From positions 1-12,163 of the forward strand of contig JAJUHH010000047.1 in NCBI GenBank assembly GCA_029267975.1: DNA of 12,163 bases, written 5' to 3'. The position numbers and the translations under genes were made by a program. The DNA is from Clostridiales bacterium. GTDB lineage: Bacteria; Bacillota; Clostridia; Lachnospirales; Lachnospiraceae. How positions within the stretch are numbered: position 1 is the stretch's first letter; each line of letters begins with the position of its first letter. This document shows, one piece after another, positions 1-6,579 of this stretch. Under the pieces are notes generated by a model. It did no database searches. It had not been told where the DNA came from and saw nothing but the letters and a program-made list of their open reading frames with translations.

Positions 1-1
1 C

Positions 2-916
2 TATAATGGCGTAAGTCATGGTACTTTTTTAATGAAGGTAGCCGAGCGTTTACAATTGGTGGAGTCGACTCCTAATCTTACTGACATTAAAACGCTGGAT
101 GATGAAGTTGTCATTACTTACCAAGGAAATAACCTTCATATTCGTTTTATGGATGATGAATCAGGTATGCTTATTTCTTTTCAGGATGATGATGGCATGC
201 CAGTTTCAACAACAGTAGATTCTTCGGGTGGCTTTTTAGTAGTAGACAGCAGATTTTCCGAATTTGTCATCACACCCGTTTCCTATGAAAATATGCTTAG
301 CTTTACCGTTTTGATCGATGGACATGAATGGATGTTTACCAACCAAACAGATGGAAGCTATTACTATATTAATAATGTGGGTAAACTGGTTAAGATAGAA
401 GCTGCTCCTTCCTTTGGATTTAAAGGATATGAAAATTTTGCTACAAGCCGAGGTTATATTTGGTCACGAACGATACCATTATTGAAGGATCATTTATTAT
501 TAGGCTCAGGAGCTGATACTTTTATCACAGAGTTTCCTCAGTTGGATTATGTGGCTTTATATAACTATGGCTTTAGTGGACAGATTATTACGAAACCTCA
601 TAGTCTATATCTGCAGATGGGTGTTCAGACTGGTGTGTTGTCACTCATTGCTTTTTTAACTTTCTATGGTATATATTTTATAACAAGTCTGAAGTTATAC
701 TGGAAAGGAAGATTTCAAAGCTTTTATTCTCAGATTGGTGTAGCAATATTTATAGGTTCTGTTGGTTATATGATATCCGGTTTAGCAAATGACTCTTCCG
801 TTGCCATTGCTCCGGTCTATTGGGCTCTTATGGGTATAGGGATTGCAGTCAACCAGAAGGTAAAGCAGCAGTTTAAGGAAGAAGCAAAACTACTTCAAGC
901 GGCCGATAACAATTAA
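2..916 (+). CDS. O-antigen ligase / Wzy-like polysaccharide polymerase, 5'-truncated by the window edge
   Basis: The frame is open from base 2 without a stop, so the ATG at 32 is probably internal and the gene starts to the left of the window. Counting from that ATG, residues 1-125 are soluble, beta-rich and without membrane segments, as expected for an extracytoplasmic insert. They are followed by a ligase-like core: SRGYIWSRTIPLLKDH (about 139-154), LLGSGADTF, then KPHSLYLQMGVQTGV (about 190-204). The R..W..., GSG.DTF and pH..YLQ..vqtG signatures match the WaaL/Wzy family (Wzy_C), whose conserved His lies in the large outer loop. Two to three hydrophobic helices follow (about 203-222 and 236-275), then a charged cytoplasmic tail. 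Such proteins polymerise or ligate lipid-linked glycans at the membrane; the glycan here is unknown. The gene converges on pfl, with a shared terminator between them. The family assignment is fairly secure, the exact role is not. Confidence 0.75.
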   Translation, partial: YNGVSHGTFLMKVAERLQLVESTPNLTDIKTLDDEVVITYQGNNLHIRFMDDESGMLISFQDDDGMPVSTTVDSSGGFLVVDSRFSEFVITPVSYENMLSFTVLIDGHEWMFTNQTDGSYYYINNVGKLVKIEAAPSFGFKGYENFATSRGYIWSRTIPLLKDHLLLGSGADTFITEFPQLDYVALYNYGFSGQIITKPHSLYLQMGVQTGVLSLIAFLTFYGIYFITSLKLYWKGRFQSFYSQIGVAIFIGSVGYMISGLANDSSVAIAPVYWALMGIGIAVNQKVKQQFKEEAKLLQAADNN

Positions 917-995
917 ATTGCAAATAGTCTGATATTAGCTTCATTGTTTTGGGACTATTAAATGAAAAATGTTAAATAAAAAATAATTAAATGAA

Positions 996-1031
996 AAATA
1001 CCACATCAGTGTTATACTTGATGTGGTATTT
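996..1031. terminator. bidirectional intrinsic terminator between converging genes
   Basis: A perfect 13-bp stem, AAATACCACATCA (996-1008) with TGATGTGGTATTT (1019-1031), encloses a 10-nt loop. On the minus strand the stem is followed by TTTTCATTTAATT, giving a T-rich tail for pfl transcripts. On the plus strand the tail is weaker (ATATTATT). It is the only strong hairpin in the gap between the two gene ends, so it probably serves both. Confidence 0.75.
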
Positions 1032-1097
1032 ATATTATTCCGGCATGATTGAAGCAGATGTTATATTATTTGCTGATACTGTTATGCGAACAACTCT

Positions 1098-3322
1098 CTA
1101 TAACTTCTGATGGAAGGTTCTTGCAATGACTTCCTCCTGCTGAGCCGGACTTAAGGAGTTGAAACGAACGGCATAGCCGGATACCCGTATGGTCAGGTTG
1201 GGATACTTCTCAGGGTGCTCCTTAGCATCCAGCAGAAGAGCACGATCAAGTACATTGACGTTGATATGATGACCATGATTTGAGAAGTAACCATCAAGTA
1301 GGGAGGTCAGATTTTGAATACGAACTTCAGTGGTTTTACCCAAGGCCTCCGGCGCAATGGAGAAGGTATAGGAGATTCCGTCACGACAATTATCATAATT
1401 AAGCTTGGCAACAGATTGTAAGGATGCGAGGGCGCCATGACAGTCCCTTCCATGCATGGGATTGGCTCCGGGAGCAAAGGGCTCCCCTTTCTTGCGGCCA
1501 TCAGGGGTAGCACCTGTTTTCTTGCCGTATACAACATTACTGGTGATGGTAAGAACAGAAAGGGTATGGATGGCATTGCGATAGGCCGGATGCTTTTTCA
1601 GCCTTGCATAGAACGCTTCAATCAGCATGCTGGCAATTTGGTCCGCTCTGTCATCATGGTTGCCGTAAGCAGGATACTCGCCTTCGATTATATAGTCTGT
1701 TATCAGTCCACCTTGGTCCTGTATAGGAGTTACCCTTGCGTAGCGGATCGCACTAAGGAGTCAACGGCAACAGATAAGCCGGCGATTCCAAATGCCATCA
1801 GACGTTCTACTTCTGTATCATGAAGGGCCATTTGAAGCTTCTCGTAAGCATATTTATCATGCATATAGTGAATAACATTCATTGTGTTGACATATAAGCC
1901 ACAGAGCCAGTCAAGCATTGGCAGAAAAGCCTTCATTACCTCCTCATAGTCCAAAGGAATGCCAGAAGGAAAGGGATTGGATGCGGGACCTATCTGATCT
2001 CCGGTAATTTCATCCCTGCCTCCGTTTAAGGTTAGAAGCAGTGCTTTGGCAAGATTGCAGCGGGCGCCGAAGTATTGCATCTGCTTGCCGATACGCATGG
2101 CGGACACACAGCAGGCAATACCGTAATCATCCCCATAAATCGGACGCATAAGCTCGTCATTCTCGTATTGTATGGAGTCTGTTTCGATTGACATTTTGGC
2201 GCAATAGTTTTTAAAGTTCTTTGGCAGCTTATCAGACCATAAGATGGTTAGATTGGGCTCCGGAGCAGGAGATAGATTATGCAGGGTATGGAGAAAGCGA
2301 AAGCTGTTCTTGGTCACCATACTGCGTCCGTCTTCAGTCATCCCACCAATAGCTTCTGTGACCCAGGTAGGGTCGCCTGCATATAGTTCATTATATTCTG
2401 GCGTACGAAGCTGCCTAGCCATGCGAAGCTTGAGTACAAACTGATCAATGATTTCCTGAGCTTGCACTTCATCGATGATACCGTTTCTCAGGTCACGTTC
2501 AAAATAAATATCAAGAAAGGTAGAGGTCCGTCCCAGGGACATGGCAGCACCATTCTGCTCCTTAATGGCGCCCAAATAGGCAAAATAAAGCCACTGTACC
2601 GCTTCTCGTGCATTAGTAGCAGGTTGGGAGATGTCAAAACCATATTCTGCAGCCATAGTCTTTAACTGCCCAAGAAAATCAATCTGGCGATAGAGTTCCT
2701 CCAGGGTACGGATCGTCTCCTCTGTCATAGGTCGCTGCCCCAGGGCCAGCTTGTCGGCTTCCTTCCGCGTAATAAGATAATCTACCCCGTATAAGGCCAC
2801 TCTGCGATAATCCCCTATGATTCTTCCTCTTCCATAGGCATCGGGAAGACCGGTGATGACACCGCATTTACGCGCCCGTCTCATCTCCGGAGTATAGACA
2901 CGAAATACGCCATCATTATGGGTAGTACGATATCGAAAATGCTCCTCCACCCGTTCTGATAGTGTATAGCCGTAAGCTTCACATGCCTGCCTGGCCATAC
3001 GAATTCCGCCAAAGGGATTTACGCCTCTGCGTAAGGGGGCATCTGTCTGAAAGCCCACGATAATTTCCTTCTCCCGATCGAGATAGGAGGGAGGATAGGT
3101 AAGCAGGGAAGACACCTGCTCTGTATTGATGGATAATACTCCTTTTTGCCCTTCCTCCTTCTGCAGCCTGAGATATTTTTCGTTGAGCTCTCTTGTGCGC
3201 TCGGTGGCATTGACCAAGAAGTCTTCCCCTCCTTCATAAGGGGTATAATTCCTCAAAATAAAGTCACGTACATTAATTTCCGTCTGCCATAATCCGGGTT
3301 TAAAATCATACCATGCATTCAT
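1098..3322 (-). pseudogene. pflB: pyruvate formate-lyase (formate C-acetyltransferase) interrupted by a one-base deletion
   Basis: Two minus-strand frames together encode one PFL of about 741 residues; E. coli PflB has 760. The upstream frame (ATG at 3322, SD GGAGGAAA at 3332-3339) carries the N-terminal barrel and the catalytic pair Cys404-Cys405 in GIACCVSAM. It goes out of frame after VAVDSL and stops near 1730. Reading on one base out gives AIRYARVTPIQDQGG and runs without a break to the stop at 1098, including the radical-bearing glycine in RVSGYAVRF (about residue 716). Homologues read VDSLSAIRYA, so restoring one T near 1754-1755 (TTA-AGT on the coding strand) joins the frames. PFL converts pyruvate and CoA to acetyl-CoA and formate, and needs the radical-SAM activase PflA, which is not adjacent here. 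A real inactivating mutation and a sequencing error cannot be told apart. No slippery heptamer suggests programmed shifting. Confidence 0.9.
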
Positions 3323-3386
3323 TGCTTTAAGTTTCCTCCATCTGCACTGTATTTTACTCTTATAATCTGAGGCCCAGGCGATGATG

Positions 3387-3505
3387 AAATCAGGATCTAA
3401 ATAAAATCAGCTTCCTTATACAATCAGCTTCCTGATTAAATCAGTTTCTCTGACTAAATCAGTTTATTGATTAATCGGTTGCCTGAATAACTCAGGATCC
3501 TGATT
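3387..3505 (-). repeat. array of seven 17-bp units in the pfl 5' leader
   Basis: On the plus strand the motif AAATCAG (variants cAATCAG, tAATCGG, AACTCAG) begins at 3387, 3404, 3421, 3438, 3456, 3472 and 3489, a spacing of 16-18 and mostly exactly 17 bases. In several units the motif is followed after 4-5 bases by CTGATT or a close variant, so each unit is a small palindrome (for example AATCAG-CTTC-CTGATT at 3422-3437). The two units nearest the gene (3387 and 3404) lack the second half. The array lies between the riboswitch terminator and the pfl SD. Its function is unknown: it could be an array of binding sites, a string of small RNA hairpins, or a slipped-strand tandem duplication. Confidence 0.8.
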
Positions 3506-3510
3506 AGAAA

Positions 3511-3546
3511 ACAACAAAAAACCGCCTGAGCATTTGCCCAGGCGGT
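3511..3546 (-). terminator. riboswitch expression-platform terminator before pfl
   Basis: ACCGCCTG (3521-3528) pairs with CAGGCGGT (3539-3546). Two further G-C pairs after one mismatch close an ATTT loop. Read on the minus strand the stem is followed by TTTTTTGTTGTTTTC, a good U-tract. The 5' half of this stem in the RNA contains the CCGCC needed for the aptamer pseudoknot. Terminator and ligand-bound aptamer therefore exclude each other, which predicts an ON switch. Confidence 0.88.
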
Positions 3547-3628
3547 CGACATTTTAATCCGGCTTTCTTATCTTGAAGCGTTCCTATCGGTCCCCTGTGG
3601 TAACCCACATTTCCGCCAGTTCCGATAT
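3535..3628 (-). ncRNA. ZTP riboswitch (pfl RNA motif)
   Basis: Read on the minus strand, P1 is TATCGG (3622-3627) with CCGATA (3585-3590). P1 encloses the conserved AACTGGCGGAA and a P2 hairpin TGTGG-GTTA-CCACA (3596-3609), followed by AGGGGA. After a linker comes the conserved CCGCCTGGGCA (3535-3545), whose CCGCC can pair with GGCGG (3613-3617) to form the pseudoknot. These are the hallmarks of the pfl motif, a ZTP/ZMP sensor known to sit upstream of pfl and folate/purine genes. ZTP signals 10-formyl-THF shortage. Ligand binding should disrupt the terminator at 3511-3546 and turn on pfl, supplying formate for one-carbon metabolism. Identification is by motif and fold only. Confidence 0.92.
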
Positions 3629-3634
3629 GGTTTC

Positions 3635-3664
3635 ATTATAATGTAACAGAAAGAAGCTTGTCAA
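3635..3664 (-). promoter_or_regulatory. sigma-A promoter of the ZTP riboswitch-pfl transcript
   Basis: On the minus strand TTGACA (3659-3664), an 18-base spacer and TATAAT (3635-3640) match both consensus hexamers perfectly. Transcription would start about 3628, directly before aptamer helix P1. The -35 box lies just beyond the stop codon of the upstream ECF gene (3672-3674), so pfl has its own start site. Confidence 0.88.
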
Positions 3665-3671
3665 TGGTGAC

Positions 3672-4202
3672 TTACCTGATTTGTATCAGGGATCTAATCT
3701 GGGGCACCTTATGCAGCAGCGGAAAGAGAATGATTGAGATAGCGATACCCAATACATTTTGCAGAAGGTTTAAGGGGAGATTTGCCGATGCTGCTCCAAA
3801 GCCAAGTCCCAGCAAGCTGCCTTCGTATAAAAAGTAGCCAAAGGTTACGATAAAGCCAATCAGCAGGCCAGAGAGCAGCAGGGAAAGAAAGCTTCGATTG
3901 CTATTTTTGAATAAGGCACGGAACAATAATGCTGCAGCTAAAGCAGCCAGGCCTTTGATCAGCAGTGTTGCAATTGCGTAAGCACTGTAACCTAAGAGAA
4001 GGTCAGCCAGCATAGACCCAATCCCCGCAGCCAGTCCTCCGTAGAAGGGACCAAGGATGACGCCTGCTAATATCACAAAGCCATCGCCAGGATGAATATA
4101 TCCGCCAATGGGGGATGGAAATGCCAAAGTCATGGTCACAACACAAATAATCGCAGCCATTAGAGCGGCAGAAACCAGTTGAATAATTTTATTCGTTCTC
4201 AT
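3672..4202 (-). CDS. ECF transporter S component (substrate-binding membrane subunit)
   Basis: A 176-residue hydrophobic protein with about six membrane segments. The segment GYIHPGDGFVILAGVILGP (residues 34-52), followed by FYGGLAAGIGSMLADLLLGY and a TLLIKG motif, is typical of the ECF-ribofla_trS/DUF1393-like S-component group, which includes the hydroxymethylpyrimidine transporter HmpT. S components bind a vitamin or similar micronutrient and dock on a shared EcfAA'T energy module, which is not encoded here. The substrate cannot be read from the sequence. The start is ATG at 4202, preceded by GGGAGGT (4206-4212); a TTG at 4214 overlaps that SD and is unlikely. It has its own promoter upstream. 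No terminator follows before the ZTP leader, so read-through transcripts would enter the aptamer and meet its terminator. Confidence 0.8.
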   Translation of the reverse strand: MRTNKIIQLVSAALMAAIICVVTMTLAFPSPIGGYIHPGDGFVILAGVILGPFYGGLAAGIGSMLADLLLGYSAYAIATLLIKGLAALAAALLFRALFKNSNRSFLSLLLSGLLIGFIVTFGYFLYEGSLLGLGFGAASANLPLNLLQNVLGIAISIILFPLLHKVPQIRSLIQIR

Positions 4203-4218
4203 AGTACCTCCCAAACCT

Positions 4219-4246
4219 ATTAATCATATATGGATAATTGATTAAC
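4219..4246 (-). promoter_or_regulatory. inverted repeat in the ECF gene leader, possible operator
   Basis: ATTAATCA (4219-4226) and TGATTAAC (4239-4246) form a dyad with a 12-base centre, matching in seven of eight positions. It lies between the -10 box and the SD, about where transcription begins, a usual place for a repressor. No regulator can be named. Confidence 0.4.
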
Positions 4247-4250
4247 AGAA

Positions 4251-4279
4251 ATCATAGCATAGATTGTGTCCTATTACAA
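4251..4279 (-). promoter_or_regulatory. promoter of the ECF S-component gene
   Basis: On the minus strand TTGTAA (4274-4279), a 17-base spacer and TATGAT (4251-4256) with an upstream TG extension (TGCTATGAT) make a good sigma-A promoter about 50 bases before the ATG. Confidence 0.7.
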
Positions 4280-4320
4280 GAGTGAGTGAAATAGAAGAAG
4301 GAATATTTTTTCGATAAATA

Positions 4321-4362
4321 TTTACCAATCTACTGGAATATATTATAATTACTGCAGTAGAT
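4321..4362 (+). promoter_or_regulatory. promoter of the ytvI-like gene with an inverted repeat around the -10 box
   Basis: TTTACC (4321-4326), 17 bases and TATAAT (4344-4349) form the promoter. A perfect inverted repeat, ATCTACTG (4328-4335) and CAGTAGAT (4355-4362), brackets the -10 box. The right arm lies inside a second palindrome, TACTGCAGTA (4350-4359). A protein bound here would block RNA polymerase. Confidence 0.65.
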
Positions 4363-4389
4363 CCTTAGGAAGGAGAACGTAATAAAAGT

Positions 4390-5511
4390 ATGGACAAGCT
4401 ATTACTTTATATAAAGATCGTAGTCAATTTTCTGATTATGATTGCAGGGGCACTGCTGTTGATATTCTTACTGCCTAGACTGATCGGCTTTTTTATGCCT
4501 TTTGTCATAGGATGGATTATCGCCATGATTGCCAATCCCCTGGTCCGTTTTCTTGAGAAGAAGGTAAAGCTACATCGTAAGCACAGCTCAGCAATTATCT
4601 TACTTCTTGTTATTGTTGCAATCCTGGGGGTAATTGCCCTGTTAATATCTATTTTGGTAAGAGAAGCCAGTGAGCTGGCTAAGGATCTTCCAATCATCAT
4701 TGCAAATGTAAGAGAGCAATTTAATGCTCTGAGCTTAGAAGTGCAGCATCTGACCAAAGCACTTCCTGCAAGCATGCAAAATATCATTGGCAGATTGATA
4801 ACATCGGTCGCTAATTATACCTCCAACGTTGCAGGTGAATTTGAGATGCCTACCATAAAGCAAACCGGTAATTTTGCCAAAGATGTAGCGGAGGGCTTCC
4901 TGGCTCTTATTGTTGTTATTCTGTCAGCCTATTTCTTTGCCGCAAGCAGGGATGAATTAACAAGCAAACTAAAAAATAATGTTCCCCAAGCTGTCGTTAG
5001 CTTCTGGCGGGTGATCTATGATAATTTTAAAACGGCTTTTGGCGGTTATTTCAAGGCACAGTTTAAAATTATGCTTGTGCTGACGATCATTATGTTTGTA
5101 GGGTTTGAGATATTACAGGTGAATTATTCTTTCCTCTTTGCCCTGGGGATTGCATTTTTAGATCTGTTGCCGGTCTTTGGAACCGGAGCAATTCTATGGC
5201 CTTGGGCTGTGATTGATGTCATAGCAGGAAATTATGGCAGGGCCATAGGCCTTGTAGTGATATATATTATCTGTCAGGTGATTAAACAGGTGCTTCAGCC
5301 AAAGATGGTGGGAGACAGTATTGGTATGAACCCTTTGGCAACCTTGTTCTTTATGTTCATCGGCTATCGTTTCTATGGTATCTGGGGTCTGATCATCGGG
5401 GTGCCCGTAGGTATGGTGCTTGTGAAGCTTTACAGTATTGGATTGTTTGATCGTCTGATCAAAGGTATCAAAATTATAGTTCATGATCTGAATGAATTCA
5501 GAAAATTTTAA
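4390..5511 (+). CDS. ytvI: AI-2E family transporter, probable sporulation membrane protein YtvI
   Basis: A 373-residue polytopic membrane protein. Two hydrophobic helices lie at about 7-48 and another at 67-90, followed by a soluble region (91-165), a helix at 168-186, and a C-terminal block of further helices (222-353). The C-terminal half carries the family signatures DLLPVFGTGAILWPWAV (258-274), QPKMVGDSIGMNPLATL (303-319) and GIWGLIIGVPVGMV (330-343). Length and the DLLP.FGTG motif fit the YtvI subgroup, which is known from sporulation in Bacillus; the broader family (PF01594) includes permeases and ion antiporters. The start is the only ATG available after AGGAAGGAGAAC (about 4368-4379), a longer than usual spacing of about 14 bases. 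It has its own promoter and no clear operon partner. The family call is firm; a sporulation role is inferred. Confidence 0.82.
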   Translation: MDKLLLYIKIVVNFLIMIAGALLLIFLLPRLIGFFMPFVIGWIIAMIANPLVRFLEKKVKLHRKHSSAIILLLVIVAILGVIALLISILVREASELAKDLPIIIANVREQFNALSLEVQHLTKALPASMQNIIGRLITSVANYTSNVAGEFEMPTIKQTGNFAKDVAEGFLALIVVILSAYFFAASRDELTSKLKNNVPQAVVSFWRVIYDNFKTAFGGYFKAQFKIMLVLTIIMFVGFEILQVNYSFLFALGIAFLDLLPVFGTGAILWPWAVIDVIAGNYGRAIGLVVIYIICQVIKQVLQPKMVGDSIGMNPLATLFFMFIGYRFYGIWGLIIGVPVGMVLVKLYSIGLFDRLIKGIKIIVHDLNEFRKF

Positions 5512-5537
5512 ATTTCCTCAAAATATTTAAAACTTTC

Positions 5538-5567
5538 TTGGACAAATGAGGGATTCAATGGTAATAT
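5538..5567 (+). promoter_or_regulatory. promoter of the HTH-Panacea gene
   Basis: TTGGAC (5538-5543), an 18-base spacer and TAATAT (5562-5567) with a TGG extension just upstream. The predicted start near 5574 lies after the ATG at 5572, which supports the downstream start at 5626. Confidence 0.5.
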
Positions 5568-5625
5568 TATTATGGATCATGCTATAGTTCTACGAAGGAT
5601 CATTACAAATCTGAGGAGTTCAAAA

Positions 5626-6432
5626 ATGAAAGGTAGCAAAATTGATTTTGAAAGTGAAGGAATAATTACTGCGGATGAGATCAAGCTTATCCTGGACCGT
5701 TATCGTATCGGGAAAAAGCCCTTGGCAAAGCTGCTGGGTTGGGGTGAGACTACGATTATTCGTTATATGGAGGGTGATATTCCGACCAATGAATATTCGA
5801 ATAAGCTGAAGACAATCCTGGATGAGCCGGAGTATTATTACGAGCTTCTGTGTAAACGGAAGGACTGCTTAACCGGAGTGGCTTATAAGAAGAGCAAGAA
5901 TGCTGTTATGACAAAGATTATGTCATCAAAGATATACGCAACAGCTTATAGCATTGTGAATAAATGCAATGCAGAAATCTGTCCGGCCTATATCCAGTAC
6001 CTGCTCTATTATGCACAAGCCTTTTCCCTGGCTCTTTACGATAAGGAGCTGTTCCAGGAGGAGTGTACCCTAAATAGCGAACAGATACCCTTTCCCAAAC
6101 TTTATGAGAGTATGAAGCGCTGTGGCGTTCGTGCGATCGAAGAAGGGGAGGAGTTCCTCACCCAGGAAGAGATAGCTCTTATTGAAGCAATTATGGAAGC
6201 CTTTTCCTGGTATGGACCCAAAGCTTTGGAAGCTATGATGGGCTATGAAAAGTCCATGCTTAAGATATCCAGAGATAAATATAATAATAAGATCATAGCC
6301 AAGGATACATTGAAGGCTTATTTTAAAGAAATTTTGGAACACTACCAGATCAAAGATCTGAAAGATATTGGTAGGTATCCTGATCAAAGAATTATGGATA
6401 TCAAGGAAATGAACAATAATTTTATACCCTAG
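5626..6432 (+). CDS. HTH + Panacea (SocA/DUF4065-like) antitoxin-type protein
   Basis: A 268-residue protein. Residues about 15-66 look like an MqsA/Xre-type helix-turn-helix: ITADEIKLILDRYRIG, then PLAKLLGWGETTIIRYMEGD. Residues about 105-215 resemble the Panacea/DUF4065 domain: IQYLLYYAQAFSLALYDKELF matches the characteristic LLYYAQ..SLALY.k.LF core, with a later acidic helix and WYGPKALEAMMGYEKSMLKISR. Panacea domains neutralise or chaperone varied toxins in toxin-antitoxin systems and also occur in phage genes. The usual W.yGPV segment after the core is replaced by NSEQIPFPKLYE, so the domain is divergent. The start at 5626 has GAGGAG at 5613-5618 with a 7-base gap; the ATG at 5572 has no SD. 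No toxin-sized gene lies on either side, so it is an orphan antitoxin or a stand-alone regulator. Confidence 0.75.
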   Translation: MKGSKIDFESEGIITADEIKLILDRYRIGKKPLAKLLGWGETTIIRYMEGDIPTNEYSNKLKTILDEPEYYYELLCKRKDCLTGVAYKKSKNAVMTKIMSSKIYATAYSIVNKCNAEICPAYIQYLLYYAQAFSLALYDKELFQEECTLNSEQIPFPKLYESMKRCGVRAIEEGEEFLTQEEIALIEAIMEAFSWYGPKALEAMMGYEKSMLKISRDKYNNKIIAKDTLKAYFKEILEHYQIKDLKDIGRYPDQRIMDIKEMNNNFIP

Positions 6433-6476
6433 AATGTGAAAAAAATAACAATAATTTTAAAATAGAATGGACACTT

Positions 6477-6513
6477 GTGTACCTCACAAATATTGGGAGA
6501 TTGTGAGGTATAC
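6477..6513. repeat. 13-bp inverted repeat after the Panacea gene
   Basis: TACCTCACAA (6480-6489) pairs with TTGTGAGGTA (6501-6510) and the stem extends three more pairs, one of them G-T, around an 11-base loop. Neither side has a U-tract, so it is not a standard intrinsic terminator. It could be a transcript-end structure of the Panacea gene or a binding site. Confidence 0.6.
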
Positions 6514-6553
6514 GAATAAAATAAGCTGCCAGGCTAATGCCGCAGCAGCTTAT
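6514..6553 (-). terminator. intrinsic terminator of typA
   Basis: ATAAGCTGC (6521-6529) pairs perfectly with GCAGCTTAT (6545-6553), and an inner GGC-TAAT-GCC stem-loop sits in the middle. Read on the minus strand the stem ends in TTATTTTATTC. It lies 27 bases past the typA stop. Confidence 0.75.
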
Positions 6554-6579
6554 ATCTAAGTGACGAATTAATATACTTC

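Noticed and set aside
1730..1760. Programmed ribosomal frameshift in pfl
   Set aside because: No slippery heptamer or strong downstream structure is visible, and PFL is not known to use recoding; a base deletion or sequencing error is simpler.
5506..5532. TTTTAAAT / ATTTAAAA inverted repeat as a terminator of ytvI
   Set aside because: The stem is purely A-T, overlaps the stop codon and has no clear T-tract after it, so it is too weak to call.
5572..5625. Upstream ATG start for the Panacea gene
   Set aside because: It has no SD and lies at the predicted transcription start, whereas the ATG at 5626 has GAGGAG at ideal spacing.
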